From Gemmatimonadota bacterium (lineage in GTDB: Bacteria > Latescibacterota > UBA2968 > GCA-2709665): a stretch of 64,000 nucleotides of DNA. Positions 17,517-25,767 of this stretch are shown here, one piece after another (positions within the stretch are counted from its first letter, which is position 1; each line of letters starts with the position of its first letter). The position numbers and the translations under genes were made by a program. The notes under the pieces were generated by a model. It saw only the letters and a list, made by a program, of their open reading frames with translations. It had not been told where the DNA came from and made no database searches. The stretch spans positions 1 through 64,000 of the forward strand of contig JAPPJY010000046.1 in NCBI GenBank assembly GCA_028874335.1, read 5' to 3'.

Positions 17517-18728
17517 GTGACAAACCAAGAAATCAAGAATCCGGATCTCCGCCCGAGACTCCGTGCCGCGGGGCTGGTGCTGCCGCTGATGGCCTTTGTC
17601 GGCTTCACTTTCGCGGCGCCGCTCGGGACCATGCTGGTGCGAAGCGTCTATGATCCCGTCGTCGCCGACGCGATGCCCCATACACTCGACCTGCTGGGCG
17701 ACTGGGACGGCAGGGGCGCTCCTTCGGAGGCGGTCTACGCATCGGCAGCGCGCGAACTCGTGAAGGCGCGGGAAGATCGGACCCTCGGGCAGATTGCCAG
17801 CCGCGTCAACCGGGTCCGGGGCGGGTTGCGAAGCGTATTGACGAAGAGTGCGCGGCGGCTCAGGCGCGTGGACAGCGGACCATGGCGCGACGCGATGATC
17901 GGCATCGACGCCGACTGGGGCGATGCGCGAACCTGGCACGCCATCCGGAGCGCCGGTGAGCGTTATACCGCACGCCACTATCTGAACGCCCTGGACCTTC
18001 AGAGCCTGCCCGGCGGTTCAATCGCCCGCCAGCCCGAGGAACGCCGCATCTACCTCCCATTGCTGTGGCGGACCCTCTGGGTGAGCCTGACCATCACGGC
18101 GCTTTGTCTGCTGCTTGGCTATCCGATTGCTCACCTGATCGCGCATGCGCCCCCGCGTGTCGGCAATCTGCTTCTGATTCTCGTACTGATCCCGTTCTGG
18201 ACGTCCCTGCTTGTGCGAACCACCTCCTGGATCGTGCTGCTGCAGACGCAGGGTGTTCTCAACGATCTGCTCGTGGCGACGGGTCTGATCGGCGACGACC
18301 GGCGTCTGGCCATGATCTACAACATGACCGGGACCCTGGTGGCGATGACACACGTGCTGCTGCCGTTCATGATACTTCCGCTTTACTCGATCATGCGCGC
18401 CATCCCGCCCATTCAGATGAGCGCCGCGGCCTCCCTTGGCGCGAGTCCCTTTCAGGCATTCTGGCGCGTGTACTGGCCGCAGACGCTTCCGGGCGTGAGC
18501 GCGGGATCTCTCCTGGTGTTCATTCTCGCCATCGGATACTATATCACCCCCGCGCTCGTGGGCGGGAGCAGCGGGCAGCTCATATCGAACATGATTGCCT
18601 TTCATATGCAGACATCGCTCAACTGGGGTCTCGCCGCGGCGCTGGGCGGCATCCTCCTGGCCTGCGTGGGCGCCCTGTATCTGATCTACGACCGCGTGGT
18701 TGGCATCGAGCGGATGAGGTTGGGCTGA
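17517..18728 (+). CDS. ABC transporter permease, PotB-like
   Basis: A 403-residue inner-membrane permease of a polyamine/iron/opine-type importer. There is one N-terminal membrane segment (about 18-40), then an unusually long hydrophilic stretch of about 140 residues, then five more segments. The EAA loop reads AAASLGASPFQAFWRVYWPQ. Typical PotB proteins are near 280 residues; the extra length lies between membrane segments 1 and 2. Start is GTG 17517. It is the first gene of a four-component operon, with a one-base gap to the next permease. Here base composition returns to GC-rich, marking the end of the island. Substrate unknown. Confidence 0.88.
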   Translation: MTNQEIKNPDLRPRLRAAGLVLPLMAFVGFTFAAPLGTMLVRSVYDPVVADAMPHTLDLLGDWDGRGAPSEAVYASAARELVKAREDRTLGQIASRVNRVRGGLRSVLTKSARRLRRVDSGPWRDAMIGIDADWGDARTWHAIRSAGERYTARHYLNALDLQSLPGGSIARQPEERRIYLPLLWRTLWVSLTITALCLLLGYPIAHLIAHAPPRVGNLLLILVLIPFWTSLLVRTTSWIVLLQTQGVLNDLLVATGLIGDDRRLAMIYNMTGTLVAMTHVLLPFMILPLYSIMRAIPPIQMSAAASLGASPFQAFWRVYWPQTLPGVSAGSLLVFILAIGYYITPALVGGSSGQLISNMIAFHMQTSLNWGLAAALGGILLACVGALYLIYDRVVGIERMRLG

Positions 18729-18729
18729 G

Positions 18730-19554
18730 ATGGCGTTCGTCGGGACGCGGGAACGCGTGGGACGTAGTCTTTACGTTGGCTTCTGTGCCGCGGTCTTTCT
18801 GTTTCTCATCGCGCCGATCCTGGTGATCGTACCCCTGAGCTTCAACGCGGAGCCTTACTTCACCTTTACCGAGGGCATGCTGCGTCTGGATGCCGAAGCC
18901 TTTTCGCTGCGCTGGTACCGGCAGATCGTCGAGAATGAGGTATGGACGCGCGCGCTCGTCAACAGCCTGGTCATCGGAGTCGCTTCCACGGTCCTGGCGA
19001 CAGGCCTGGGCACGTTGGCGGCGATGGGCCTTTCCAGCCCGGCCATGCCCGGCCGGCGCCTTGCGATGGGACTGCTCATTTCTCCCATGGTGACGCCGGT
19101 GATCATCGCGGCTGCGGGCATGTTCTTCTTCTACTCGAACCTGGGGCTGGCGCAGACGCATCTGGGCCTGATTCTGGCGCACGCGGCGCTGGGAACCCCG
19201 TTTGTCGTGATCACGGTGACCGCCACACTGTCCGGCTTCGACACCAACCTGACGCGCGCGGCCGCCAGTCTCGGCGCGGGGCCTGTGCGGACCTTTCGTC
19301 GCGTTCAACTCCCGCTGATCGCGCCCGGCGTGATCTCGGGGGCGCTCTTCGCCTTCGCCACGTCTTTCGATGAAGTGGTCGTCGTGCTGTTCATGGCCGC
19401 GATCGAACAACGCACGATTCCACGGCAGATGTGGGCCGGCATCCGGGAGCAGATCAGCCCGACCATCCTTGCGGTGGCGACCTTTCTGATTGTCTTCGCC
19501 GTTCTGCTGCTCTTCGCCGTTGAGTGGATGCGAAGGCGTTCCACCTCGAGATAG
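18730..19554 (+). CDS. ABC transporter permease, PotC-like
   Basis: A 274-residue inner-membrane protein with six hydrophobic segments and the EAA loop AAASLGAGPVRTFRRVQLP. It matches the length and pattern of PotC/YdcV permeases. It would pair with the preceding permease to form the channel. It begins one base after the stop of the first permease and ends with a basic tail (EWMRRRSTSR). Membrane topology and family are clear; the transported solute is not. Confidence 0.9.
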   Translation: MAFVGTRERVGRSLYVGFCAAVFLFLIAPILVIVPLSFNAEPYFTFTEGMLRLDAEAFSLRWYRQIVENEVWTRALVNSLVIGVASTVLATGLGTLAAMGLSSPAMPGRRLAMGLLISPMVTPVIIAAAGMFFFYSNLGLAQTHLGLILAHAALGTPFVVITVTATLSGFDTNLTRAAASLGAGPVRTFRRVQLPLIAPGVISGALFAFATSFDEVVVVLFMAAIEQRTIPRQMWAGIREQISPTILAVATFLIVFAVLLLFAVEWMRRRSTSR

Positions 19555-19605
19555 GCCGCGGCGCATCGGCAATTCTGCGCCAACAACACTGCTGTCGGAA
19601 ATCAA

Positions 19606-20736
19606 ATGGATCCAGAGGCCGCCCCAATGCACGCAAACGAGACCGCGCACGTCGAGTTCGAGGGAGTCAGCAAGAGCTTTGACGGTCGTACCCTTGTCGT
19701 CGACGATCTCGATCTCAGCGTCCGTAAGGGTGAATTCCTCACGATGCTCGGGCCCTCCGGGTCGGGCAAGACCACGTGTCTTATGATGCTCGCGGGGTTC
19801 GAAACGCCCTCGTCGGGCGCGATACGAATCAACGGTCGTTCCGTGCATGAGTTGCCGCCGCGCAAACGCGGGATCGGGATGGTCTTTCAGAATTACGCGC
19901 TCTTTCCCCATATGACGGTTGGCCGCAACCTCGCCTTTCCGCTGGAGGTGCGCGGGTTGGACGGGGTGGAATGCCGCGAACGCGTGGCGCGCGCCCTTGA
20001 ACTGGTCCGTCTCGACGGCCTTGAAGATCGGAAGCCGTCGCAGCTTTCCGGAGGCCAGCAGCAGCGGGTCGCCATCGCCCGGGCGTTGGTCTTCGAGCCC
20101 GACCTGGTGCTGATGGACGAGCCGCTGGGCGCGCTGGACAGGCGCCTGAGGGAAGAGATGCAGTACGAAATCCGGCGAATCCACAAGAGCCTGGGTGTTA
20201 CCGTGGTGTACGTGACCCACGACCAGGAGGAGGCGATGGTCATGTCGGACCGGATCGCTGTGCTTCGAGGAGGCGACGTCCAGCAGGTTGCCGAACCGGA
20301 GGTCCTCTATGAAGAGCCGGAACGCTCGTTTGTCGCCCGCTTTATCGGAGAGAATAACCGTCTTCACGGCCGCGTGTGGAGCGTCGACGGGGATATCTGC
20401 GAAGTCGAGACGGGCGGTCAGACCATCTGCGCCCTTCGCGTCGCAGCATGCGGCCCGGGGGACGCCACCACGCTTTCGATCCGGCCCGAGCGGGTTGCCA
20501 TCTCGCCCGATCCCGGCCTTTATACGAACGAGCTCGACGCGAGAATCGAGGACATTACCTTTCTGGGCGACCATTTGCGGGTTCGCGTGAACGTCTGCGG
20601 CCGTTCGGACTTCATCGCGAAGATTCCGAACATCGTGGGGCATGGCGCGATGCTCGTGGGAGACGAGGTCCGGATCGGATGGACACCCACGGACTGCCGG
20701 GTACTGGACCCGGATGACGAGGCTGAGACCACGTGA
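19606..20736 (+). CDS. ABC transporter ATP-binding protein, PotA-like
   Basis: A 376-residue nucleotide-binding subunit. It has Walker A GPSGSGKTT, Q-loop NYALFPHMTV, signature LSGGQQQRVAIARAL, Walker B LVLMDEPLGALD, the H-loop in VVYVTHDQEEA, and a C-terminal TOBE domain (about 280-370) as in PotA. ATG 19606 is used; ATG 19627 has a better AGAGG ribosome site and would remove seven residues. The last four bases overlap the start of the binding-protein gene, so synthesis is coupled. Confidence 0.9.
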   Translation: MDPEAAPMHANETAHVEFEGVSKSFDGRTLVVDDLDLSVRKGEFLTMLGPSGSGKTTCLMMLAGFETPSSGAIRINGRSVHELPPRKRGIGMVFQNYALFPHMTVGRNLAFPLEVRGLDGVECRERVARALELVRLDGLEDRKPSQLSGGQQQRVAIARALVFEPDLVLMDEPLGALDRRLREEMQYEIRRIHKSLGVTVVYVTHDQEEAMVMSDRIAVLRGGDVQQVAEPEVLYEEPERSFVARFIGENNRLHGRVWSVDGDICEVETGGQTICALRVAACGPGDATTLSIRPERVAISPDPGLYTNELDARIEDITFLGDHLRVRVNVCGRSDFIAKIPNIVGHGAMLVGDEVRIGWTPTDCRVLDPDDEAETT

Positions 20737-21833
20737 AACACATTGGCAAGCTCATCGTGCCCGTCGCGTTTGCGGTTATATTGTCTCTGATAATCGGGAT
20801 CCCCGCCGGTGCCGGCGACCGGCCGCTGACCGTCGTTTCATGGGGCGGATCCTACGCGCGAGCGTGTGTCAAGGGCTACCACGAGCGGTTCACCGCGGAG
20901 ACGGGCATCGCGATCAATCTGGAAGACTACAATGGCGGTCTGGCGCAGATACGTGCTCAGGTGGACGTGGGCAACGTCTTCTGGGACGTGGTGGACCTGG
21001 AAATTGCCGACCTCGTGGTCGGATGCGACGAGGGCCTGCTCGTGCCCGTGGACGTGGAATCCTTCCCAGGGGGCGCCGACGGTACGCCCGCGGCGGAGGA
21101 CTTTCTGCCGGGAACAATGACGGACTGCGGCCCGACGTCGTTGTTCGGTTCCACGATTTTTGCGTACAACAGGAAGCGTTTCCGGGGCGACGAACCGCAA
21201 ACCATCGCCGACTTCTTCGATCTGGAGGCGTTTCCGGGCCGTCGCGGCATGCGTCGCTCGCCGCAGGTGAATCTGGAATTCGCGCTGATGGCCGACGGGG
21301 TGCCGATCGATTCGGTATACGCCGCGCTCGACACGCCCGCCGGCGTGGACCGCGCCTTCCGGAAACTGAATACGATCAGGGAATACATCGTGTGGTGGGA
21401 GGCCGGGGCGCAGCCGCCGCAAATGCTGGCCGACGGGGAGGTGGCGATGACCACGGCCTATAACGGGCGCATTTTCAATGCACAGGTGCTCGAAAACCAG
21501 CCCTTTGTGGTGGTGTGGGACGGCCAGGTCTACTACACGGCGGGGCTGGGTATCGTCGCCGGCACGCGCAACCTGGAAGCCGCGAGGCGGTTCGTCAGGT
21601 TTGCCACGAGCGTGGAGTCCCTGGCCGGTGTCGGCCGGTACATTGCATACAGTCCGACGCGCCGTTCGGCGATGGCGCTGATCGCGACGCACGCCGAGAC
21701 GGGCATGGACATGAATCCGCACATGCCCACCAGCCCGGAGAACGTGAAGCGCGCCCTGCGCAGCGACTGGGCGTGGTGGAGCGATCACCTGGACGAGATG
21801 AACGAGCGTTTCAGCGCGTGGCTGGCGCGCTGA
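20733..21833 (+). CDS. Periplasmic substrate-binding protein, PotD-like (copy 1)
   Basis: A 366-residue extracytoplasmic solute-binding protein with a signal peptide (LIVPVAFAVILSLIIGIPAG, then AGDRPL). The mature part starts with the group's pattern LTVVSWGGSYARACVKGYHE and continues with TGIAINLEDYNGGLAQI and DVVDLEIADLV. This is the spermidine/putrescine-like family of binding proteins. GTG 20733 overlaps the stop of the ATPase gene. It is followed 61 bases later by a second gene for nearly the same protein, differing mainly in the signal peptide and scattered surface residues. Confidence 0.9.
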   Translation: MKHIGKLIVPVAFAVILSLIIGIPAGAGDRPLTVVSWGGSYARACVKGYHERFTAETGIAINLEDYNGGLAQIRAQVDVGNVFWDVVDLEIADLVVGCDEGLLVPVDVESFPGGADGTPAAEDFLPGTMTDCGPTSLFGSTIFAYNRKRFRGDEPQTIADFFDLEAFPGRRGMRRSPQVNLEFALMADGVPIDSVYAALDTPAGVDRAFRKLNTIREYIVWWEAGAQPPQMLADGEVAMTTAYNGRIFNAQVLENQPFVVVWDGQVYYTAGLGIVAGTRNLEAARRFVRFATSVESLAGVGRYIAYSPTRRSAMALIATHAETGMDMNPHMPTSPENVKRALRSDWAWWSDHLDEMNERFSAWLAR

Positions 21834-21894
21834 ACCAGCCGGTTACTCCCGACAGGCTGCAGACTGTCGGAACGGATGACGAGGAGGAATCATC

Positions 21895-22995
21895 ATGAGG
21901 GACGTATTAAGCAAGGTCGTTCGCATCGCGTCGCTGGCAGGACTGTCCATATTGACCGCGGGCGGAGCCGCCGCCGATGACCGGCCGCTGACGGTGGTTT
22001 CGTGGGGCGGGTCTTACGCGCTTGCCTGCGTAAAGGGCTACCACGAGCGGTTTACTGCCGAGACCGGGATCAAGATCAACCTGGAAGACTATAACGGCGG
22101 CCTCGCGCAGATTCGCGCGCAGGTGGACGTGGGCAACGTCTACTGGGACGTGGTGGACCTGGAGATTCCGGACCTGGTGCGCGGTTGCGACGAGGGTCTG
22201 CTGGAAACGATTGCCGTGGGTTCCCTCCCCGCGGGGGCGGACGGCACACCCGCTGCGGAGGACTTCGTCCCCGGCACGCTGACTGACTGCGGACCTGCAA
22301 CGATCTTCTACTCGACGATCTACGCTTACAACAACGACAACATAAAGGGAGATAAACCGGCCACGATCGCAGACTTCTTCGATCTGGAGAAGTTCCCGGG
22401 GCGCCGCGGCATGCGCCGTTCACCTCTGGTGAACCTGGAGTTTGCGCTGATGGCCGACGGCGTACCCATCGACTCCGTCTACGCCGCGCTCGACACGCCC
22501 GCGGGCGTGGACCGCGCGTTCCGGAAGCTGGACGCGATCAAGGAGCACATCGTATGGTGGGAGGCGGGGGCGCAGCCGCCGCAGATGCTGGCGGACGGAG
22601 AGGTCGTTATGAGTACGGCCTACAACGGTCGCATCTTCAACGCGCAGGTGCTGGAAGACCAGCCCTTTGTCGTGGTGTGGGACGGTCAGGTTCTCGATAC
22701 CGGCGGACTGGGCATTGTCGCGGGCACGCCCAACCTCGAAGCGGCGAGGAAGTTCGTCAACTTCGCCACAAGCGCGCGGGCCATCGCCGGTGTGGGCCGA
22801 TATATTTCCTATAGCCCGACGCGTCGCTCGGCGATGGCGCTGATTTCGACGCATGCAGAAAAGGGCGTGGATATGAACCCGCACATGCCCACCAGCCCTC
22901 AGAACGTGAAGCGCGCCCTGCACAACAACTGGGAATGGTGGAGCGATCACCTGGACGAAATGAACGAGCGCTTCAGCGCCTGGCTGGCGCGTTGA
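21895..22995 (+). CDS. Periplasmic substrate-binding protein, PotD-like (copy 2)
   Basis: A 366-residue paralogue of the preceding gene, the same length to the residue. The mature parts align without gaps; long stretches such as VPIDSVYAALDTPAGVDRAF are identical. Signal peptides differ (MRDVLSKVVRIASLAG here), as do short stretches, for example LETIAVGSLPAGADG against LVPVDVESFPGGADG. ATG 21895 follows GAGGAGG. A recent tandem duplication is the simplest origin; either the two proteins bind different ligands or dosage is favoured. It ends the importer operon. Confidence 0.9.
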   Translation: MRDVLSKVVRIASLAGLSILTAGGAAADDRPLTVVSWGGSYALACVKGYHERFTAETGIKINLEDYNGGLAQIRAQVDVGNVYWDVVDLEIPDLVRGCDEGLLETIAVGSLPAGADGTPAAEDFVPGTLTDCGPATIFYSTIYAYNNDNIKGDKPATIADFFDLEKFPGRRGMRRSPLVNLEFALMADGVPIDSVYAALDTPAGVDRAFRKLDAIKEHIVWWEAGAQPPQMLADGEVVMSTAYNGRIFNAQVLEDQPFVVVWDGQVLDTGGLGIVAGTPNLEAARKFVNFATSARAIAGVGRYISYSPTRRSAMALISTHAEKGVDMNPHMPTSPQNVKRALHNNWEWWSDHLDEMNERFSAWLAR

Positions 22996-23131
22996 CGGCG
23001 GGGATGTCCAGGGAATGATCTATTGGTAGGTGGCAGGTGTCTGATAACCTCATCACAGACGTTTCGTGAACGACAGCGAAGGCCATCAGTTTTGTCAGGC
23101 TGCTATTGAGGAGACATTTGAGTATTGCGAT

Positions 23132-23153
23132 AATATAGCTATTTAGTTATATT
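23132..23153. promoter_or_regulatory. Palindromic operator/promoter before toxin-antitoxin pair
   Basis: AATATAGCTA - TT - TAGTTATATT is an inverted repeat matching at nine of ten positions, centred about 17 bases before the toxin start. It contains -10-like TATAGC and TTATAT sequences. This is the expected place for autorepression by the HigA-like antitoxin encoded downstream. Confidence 0.55.
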
Positions 23154-23159
23154 CAGGAT

Positions 23160-23546
23160 ATGGATCCTGAGAAAGAAGTCCTCAGAAAAATCCGATGGGT
23201 AGGAGATTCACGCACCCGTGTACGAGAGTTTCCCGGCCAGGTCTGCAAAGATATCGGCCATTCGCTTTACCTTGTACAAACCGGCCAGACCCCGGAGTCT
23301 GCCCGCCCGATGAAAGGGTTAGGGTCCGGGGTTTTTGAGATTGCCAGTGATCATGACACAAACACGTACCGGGCCGTGTATACGGTCAAGATCGGCGAAT
23401 TCATATACTTACTGCACGCATTCCAGAAGAAATCCAAAAGTGGGATTTCAACCCCCAGGTACGAAATCGACTTGATCAGAAGACGGTTGAGGCGGGCTAA
23501 AGAATTGGCGAAACAGGAGGGTGAAGACCATGGGCGAGGAGATTAA
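23160..23546 (+). CDS. Gp49-like/HigB-type toxin (RelE superfamily)
   Basis: A 128-residue protein of the phage-derived Gp49-like (COG4679) toxin family. It has the motif block VREFPGQVCKDIGHSLYLVQ, the MKGLGSGVFEIA strand, YRAVYTV, and IYLLHAFQKKSKSG, which is the hallmark C-terminal strand with basic catalytic residues. These toxins are ribosome-dependent mRNA nucleases. Start is ATG 23160; the gene overlaps the antitoxin start by 17 bases, toxin-first order as in HigBA. Confidence 0.85.
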   Translation: MDPEKEVLRKIRWVGDSRTRVREFPGQVCKDIGHSLYLVQTGQTPESARPMKGLGSGVFEIASDHDTNTYRAVYTVKIGEFIYLLHAFQKKSKSGISTPRYEIDLIRRRLRRAKELAKQEGEDHGRGD

Positions 23547-23856
23547 AATCGAAGAGGGCAGCGGAAACGTCTTTACAGACCTCGGCTTTGGTGAAGAGGA
23601 AGCCAAGGAGGAACTGCTCAAAGCGGAACTCGGTGCGGAAATCTTCCGGATTCTCAAACATCGGCGGCTGACTCAGACAAAGGCCGCAAGGATTATGGGC
23701 GTGAAGCAACCTGAGATCTCCAGGCTCAAGCACGGCAAGTTTTCGTATTACAGCGTCGAAAGGCTGATGCGATTCCTCGAGCGCCTGAATTGCGAGGTGA
23801 GCATCCATATCAATTGGCCGGAGGACAAAGGCGCGACAAGGGTCATTGCGGTTTAG
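23530..23856 (+). CDS. XRE-family HigA-like antitoxin
   Basis: A 108-residue antitoxin with a helix-turn-helix at about 45-80: ILKHRRLTQTKAARIMGVKQ, followed by PEISRLKHGKF. This is the HTH_37-type arrangement that partners Gp49-like toxins. The C-terminal helix LMRFLERLNCEVSIHI is typical. I chose ATG 23530, since AGGAGG ends nine bases before it; GTG 23521 is in frame but too close. It likely binds the palindrome at 23132-23153. Confidence 0.87.
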   Translation: MGEEIKIEEGSGNVFTDLGFGEEEAKEELLKAELGAEIFRILKHRRLTQTKAARIMGVKQPEISRLKHGKFSYYSVERLMRFLERLNCEVSIHINWPEDKGATRVIAV

Positions 23857-23972
23857 CGGAAGTTCAACGTCGCCAACGCCGCAATACTTTCAGACATAGA
23901 TATTGTCTGCAGGAACCGTGGATAGGAGCCACCGACGATCTGTACTCCGCAAGAATTGATGGAGGTCTAAAG

Positions 23973-24140
23973 ATGCGCGATCCGATGGTTGAAGAGACCA
24001 GGAAACTGCGTGAGGAATATGCAGCGCAATTCAACCATGACCAGAATGCCATATTCCACGACATTCTCGAGCGTCAGAGCCAGCGAGGCAGAAAGTTAGT
24101 AAGCTTTCCGTCCCGTGAGCCGAAGCATAGACCGAGATGA
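23973..24140 (+). CDS. Small conserved-looking protein of unknown function
   Basis: A 55-residue charged protein (MRDPMVEETRKLREEYAAQF, then NHDQNAIFHDILERQ and a basic tail ending PREPKHRPR-like). It has a very good ribosome site, GGAGG seven bases before the ATG. I associate such short proteins with the second gene of small toxin-antitoxin-like pairs in environmental genomes, but I do not see the first gene here, only about 100 bases after the XRE antitoxin. Function unknown. Confidence 0.6.
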   Translation: MRDPMVEETRKLREEYAAQFNHDQNAIFHDILERQSQRGRKLVSFPSREPKHRPR

Positions 24141-24176
24141 AGGTTCACACAGCCCTTAAACTGAAATCCTCAACAA

Positions 24177-24482
24177 ATGGAAACCCAACAAAACCTCGCT
24201 CTCGACGATCCCTACTCCCGAACGCAAAGTGAAGGACTGGAAGTCGTCTACGCCAATGCCAGCGGTACGGAGAGATCTGACAGGGACTCCCTGTTCGGGG
24301 GCTTCAGATCTATGCGTGCGCTCACGTATACGCCAAGCATACCGATGATTCTGGCGTTGCTCAGGGACTACGACTACGAGGTCACTGGACGCGAACGAAA
24401 ACGCCATTCATATGTACGACCTCAGTACCCCGTTTTCGCACCGACACCTTCTGTGCCTTTTGTGCTTTTTGTGGTAAATTGA
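24177..24482 (+). pseudogene. N-terminal fragment of a larger protein (PLD-like helicase-associated type)
   Basis: The frame from ATG 24177 reads like the well-conserved beginning of a large protein: LEVVYANASGTERSDRDSLF, then GGFRSMRALTYTPSIPMILA and LLRDYDYE. I connect this pattern with the N-terminus of phospholipase D-like domain proteins in this kind of genome. After about residue 70 (24387) the sequence changes to low-complexity residues translated from intergenic repeats. Most of the gene is missing, so this looks like a truncated relic. Family naming is from memory and uncertain. Confidence 0.45.
24448..24474. repeat. Three 9-base tandem repeats (cttttgtgc type)
   Basis: cttctgtgc, cttttgtgc and tttttgtgg follow each other directly. 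The same T/G-rich text is a common dispersed intergenic sequence in several environmental phyla. It lies between the truncated gene and the next operon; no coding or regulatory role is apparent. Confidence 0.5.
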
Positions 24483-24529
24483 CGGTTGTCTTTTTCGAAT
24501 TGAGATTAACCAGTGAGTAGGGGGATGCG

Positions 24530-25729
24530 ATGCCCCAGGATCGCAAACTGAGGATCGCGCAGGTGGGATGCGGCAGCCGGGGACTGGGCGTGCGGCTGCC
24601 CGCGATCCGCATGATGTCGGACGTGTTCGAACTGGCGGCCGTATGCGACGTGGACGAGGGGAAGGCGCGGTCGGTCGGCGCGGAATTCGGGGTGCCCGCC
24701 TATTCGCGGGTCCAGGACCTGGCGGCGAATGAAGACCTCGACGTCGCGGCGATCGGTACGCCCGGCGATTCGCACCACGCCGTCGGCGCGTACCTGGCTG
24801 AGCGCGGCGTGAATCTGATCGTGGAAACCCCGATCTCCCCAACGCTGCAGACTGCCGACGTCCTGATCGAAGCCGCTAGACGCGGCGGGGTGAAATTGGA
24901 GGTGGCCGAGCAGTTCTGCAGGGAACCCATGCACCTGATGAAACGCATGGCGATCGAGGCCGGGCACATCGGGGATGTCCTGCGGGTGTTCTCCCTCTTT
25001 CAGACCGGCGGCTACCACATCGTGAGCAACGTCCGTGCGATGGCGTGCGATTCCGAGGCCGTGCGCGTTACCGGCCTGGCGATGAATTCGCCGATTCCCA
25101 GGGTAAACGTAAGCGACATCCGGCAATACGAAACGGAATCCTGGACGATGGATCTGGTCGAGTTCGCGAACGGCGCGCTGGCCGTGATGTCCTACTCTTC
25201 CATGTATCACGGGCAGGCGCTCGGACGCAAGAGCCAGACGTTGTTTCAGGTCGACGGCACCACCGGGACGATTGTCGAGGATGACGTGCATACCACCACG
25301 GAAGCGCAGCGTCTGAGTGGCGGGCGAGCCACTGTCTGTCCCATCAGGACGGAGACGCGCGAAGTGGACGGGACGCACGTGCTGGACCGGATGGTGGTGG
25401 AAACCGACCCGCCGGTGGTGTGGCTGAATCCGTGGCCGCAGTACCGGACGTCTCCCCGCGGGCTGGCGATCGTGGAGGAGATGGACAGTATTGCAAGGGC
25501 GGTACTGGACGACGTTCCGACGCGATATGATGGATACAGGGCGCGGAAGGATATCGAGATCGAACTGGCGGTGGCCGAATCCGGGCGGCTGGGAGGGAAG
25601 CCGGTGGACCTGCCATTGCGGGAACCCACGTCGCGGGAAACGAGGCTGCTTGAACGCTTCTCGCGGGAATACGGGTGCGATCCGTTCGACGTGGAAGCGT
25701 GCGTGGACGTGTTCTTTCCGAAGCGTTAG
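24530..25729 (+). CDS. Gfo/Idh/MocA-family oxidoreductase
   Basis: A 399-residue NAD(P)-dependent dehydrogenase-type protein, likely acting on sugars or sugar derivatives. The N-terminal Rossmann domain has IAQVGCGSRGLG and VCDVDEGKA; the C-terminal part is the family's alpha/beta domain. The usual EKP motif, whose lysine takes part in catalysis, reads VETPIS here (about residue 102), so the lysine is replaced by threonine. The enzyme may use another mechanism or be a non-redox member. ATG 24530, with AGTAGGGGG upstream. It is followed 38 bases later by an oligogalacturonate-lyase-like gene, pointing to uronate or pectin-fragment metabolism. Confidence 0.88.
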   Translation: MPQDRKLRIAQVGCGSRGLGVRLPAIRMMSDVFELAAVCDVDEGKARSVGAEFGVPAYSRVQDLAANEDLDVAAIGTPGDSHHAVGAYLAERGVNLIVETPISPTLQTADVLIEAARRGGVKLEVAEQFCREPMHLMKRMAIEAGHIGDVLRVFSLFQTGGYHIVSNVRAMACDSEAVRVTGLAMNSPIPRVNVSDIRQYETESWTMDLVEFANGALAVMSYSSMYHGQALGRKSQTLFQVDGTTGTIVEDDVHTTTEAQRLSGGRATVCPIRTETREVDGTHVLDRMVVETDPPVVWLNPWPQYRTSPRGLAIVEEMDSIARAVLDDVPTRYDGYRARKDIEIELAVAESGRLGGKPVDLPLREPTSRETRLLERFSREYGCDPFDVEACVDVFFPKR

Positions 25730-25767
25730 CCAACGCCCCGGAAACGCCAGGTTTCGGAGATTACGTT

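Noticed and set aside
18619-20643. Minus-strand open frame of about 670 codons opposite the ABC importer
   Set aside because: Low-complexity Arg/His/Gly-rich product; three well-recognised ABC genes occupy the plus strand.
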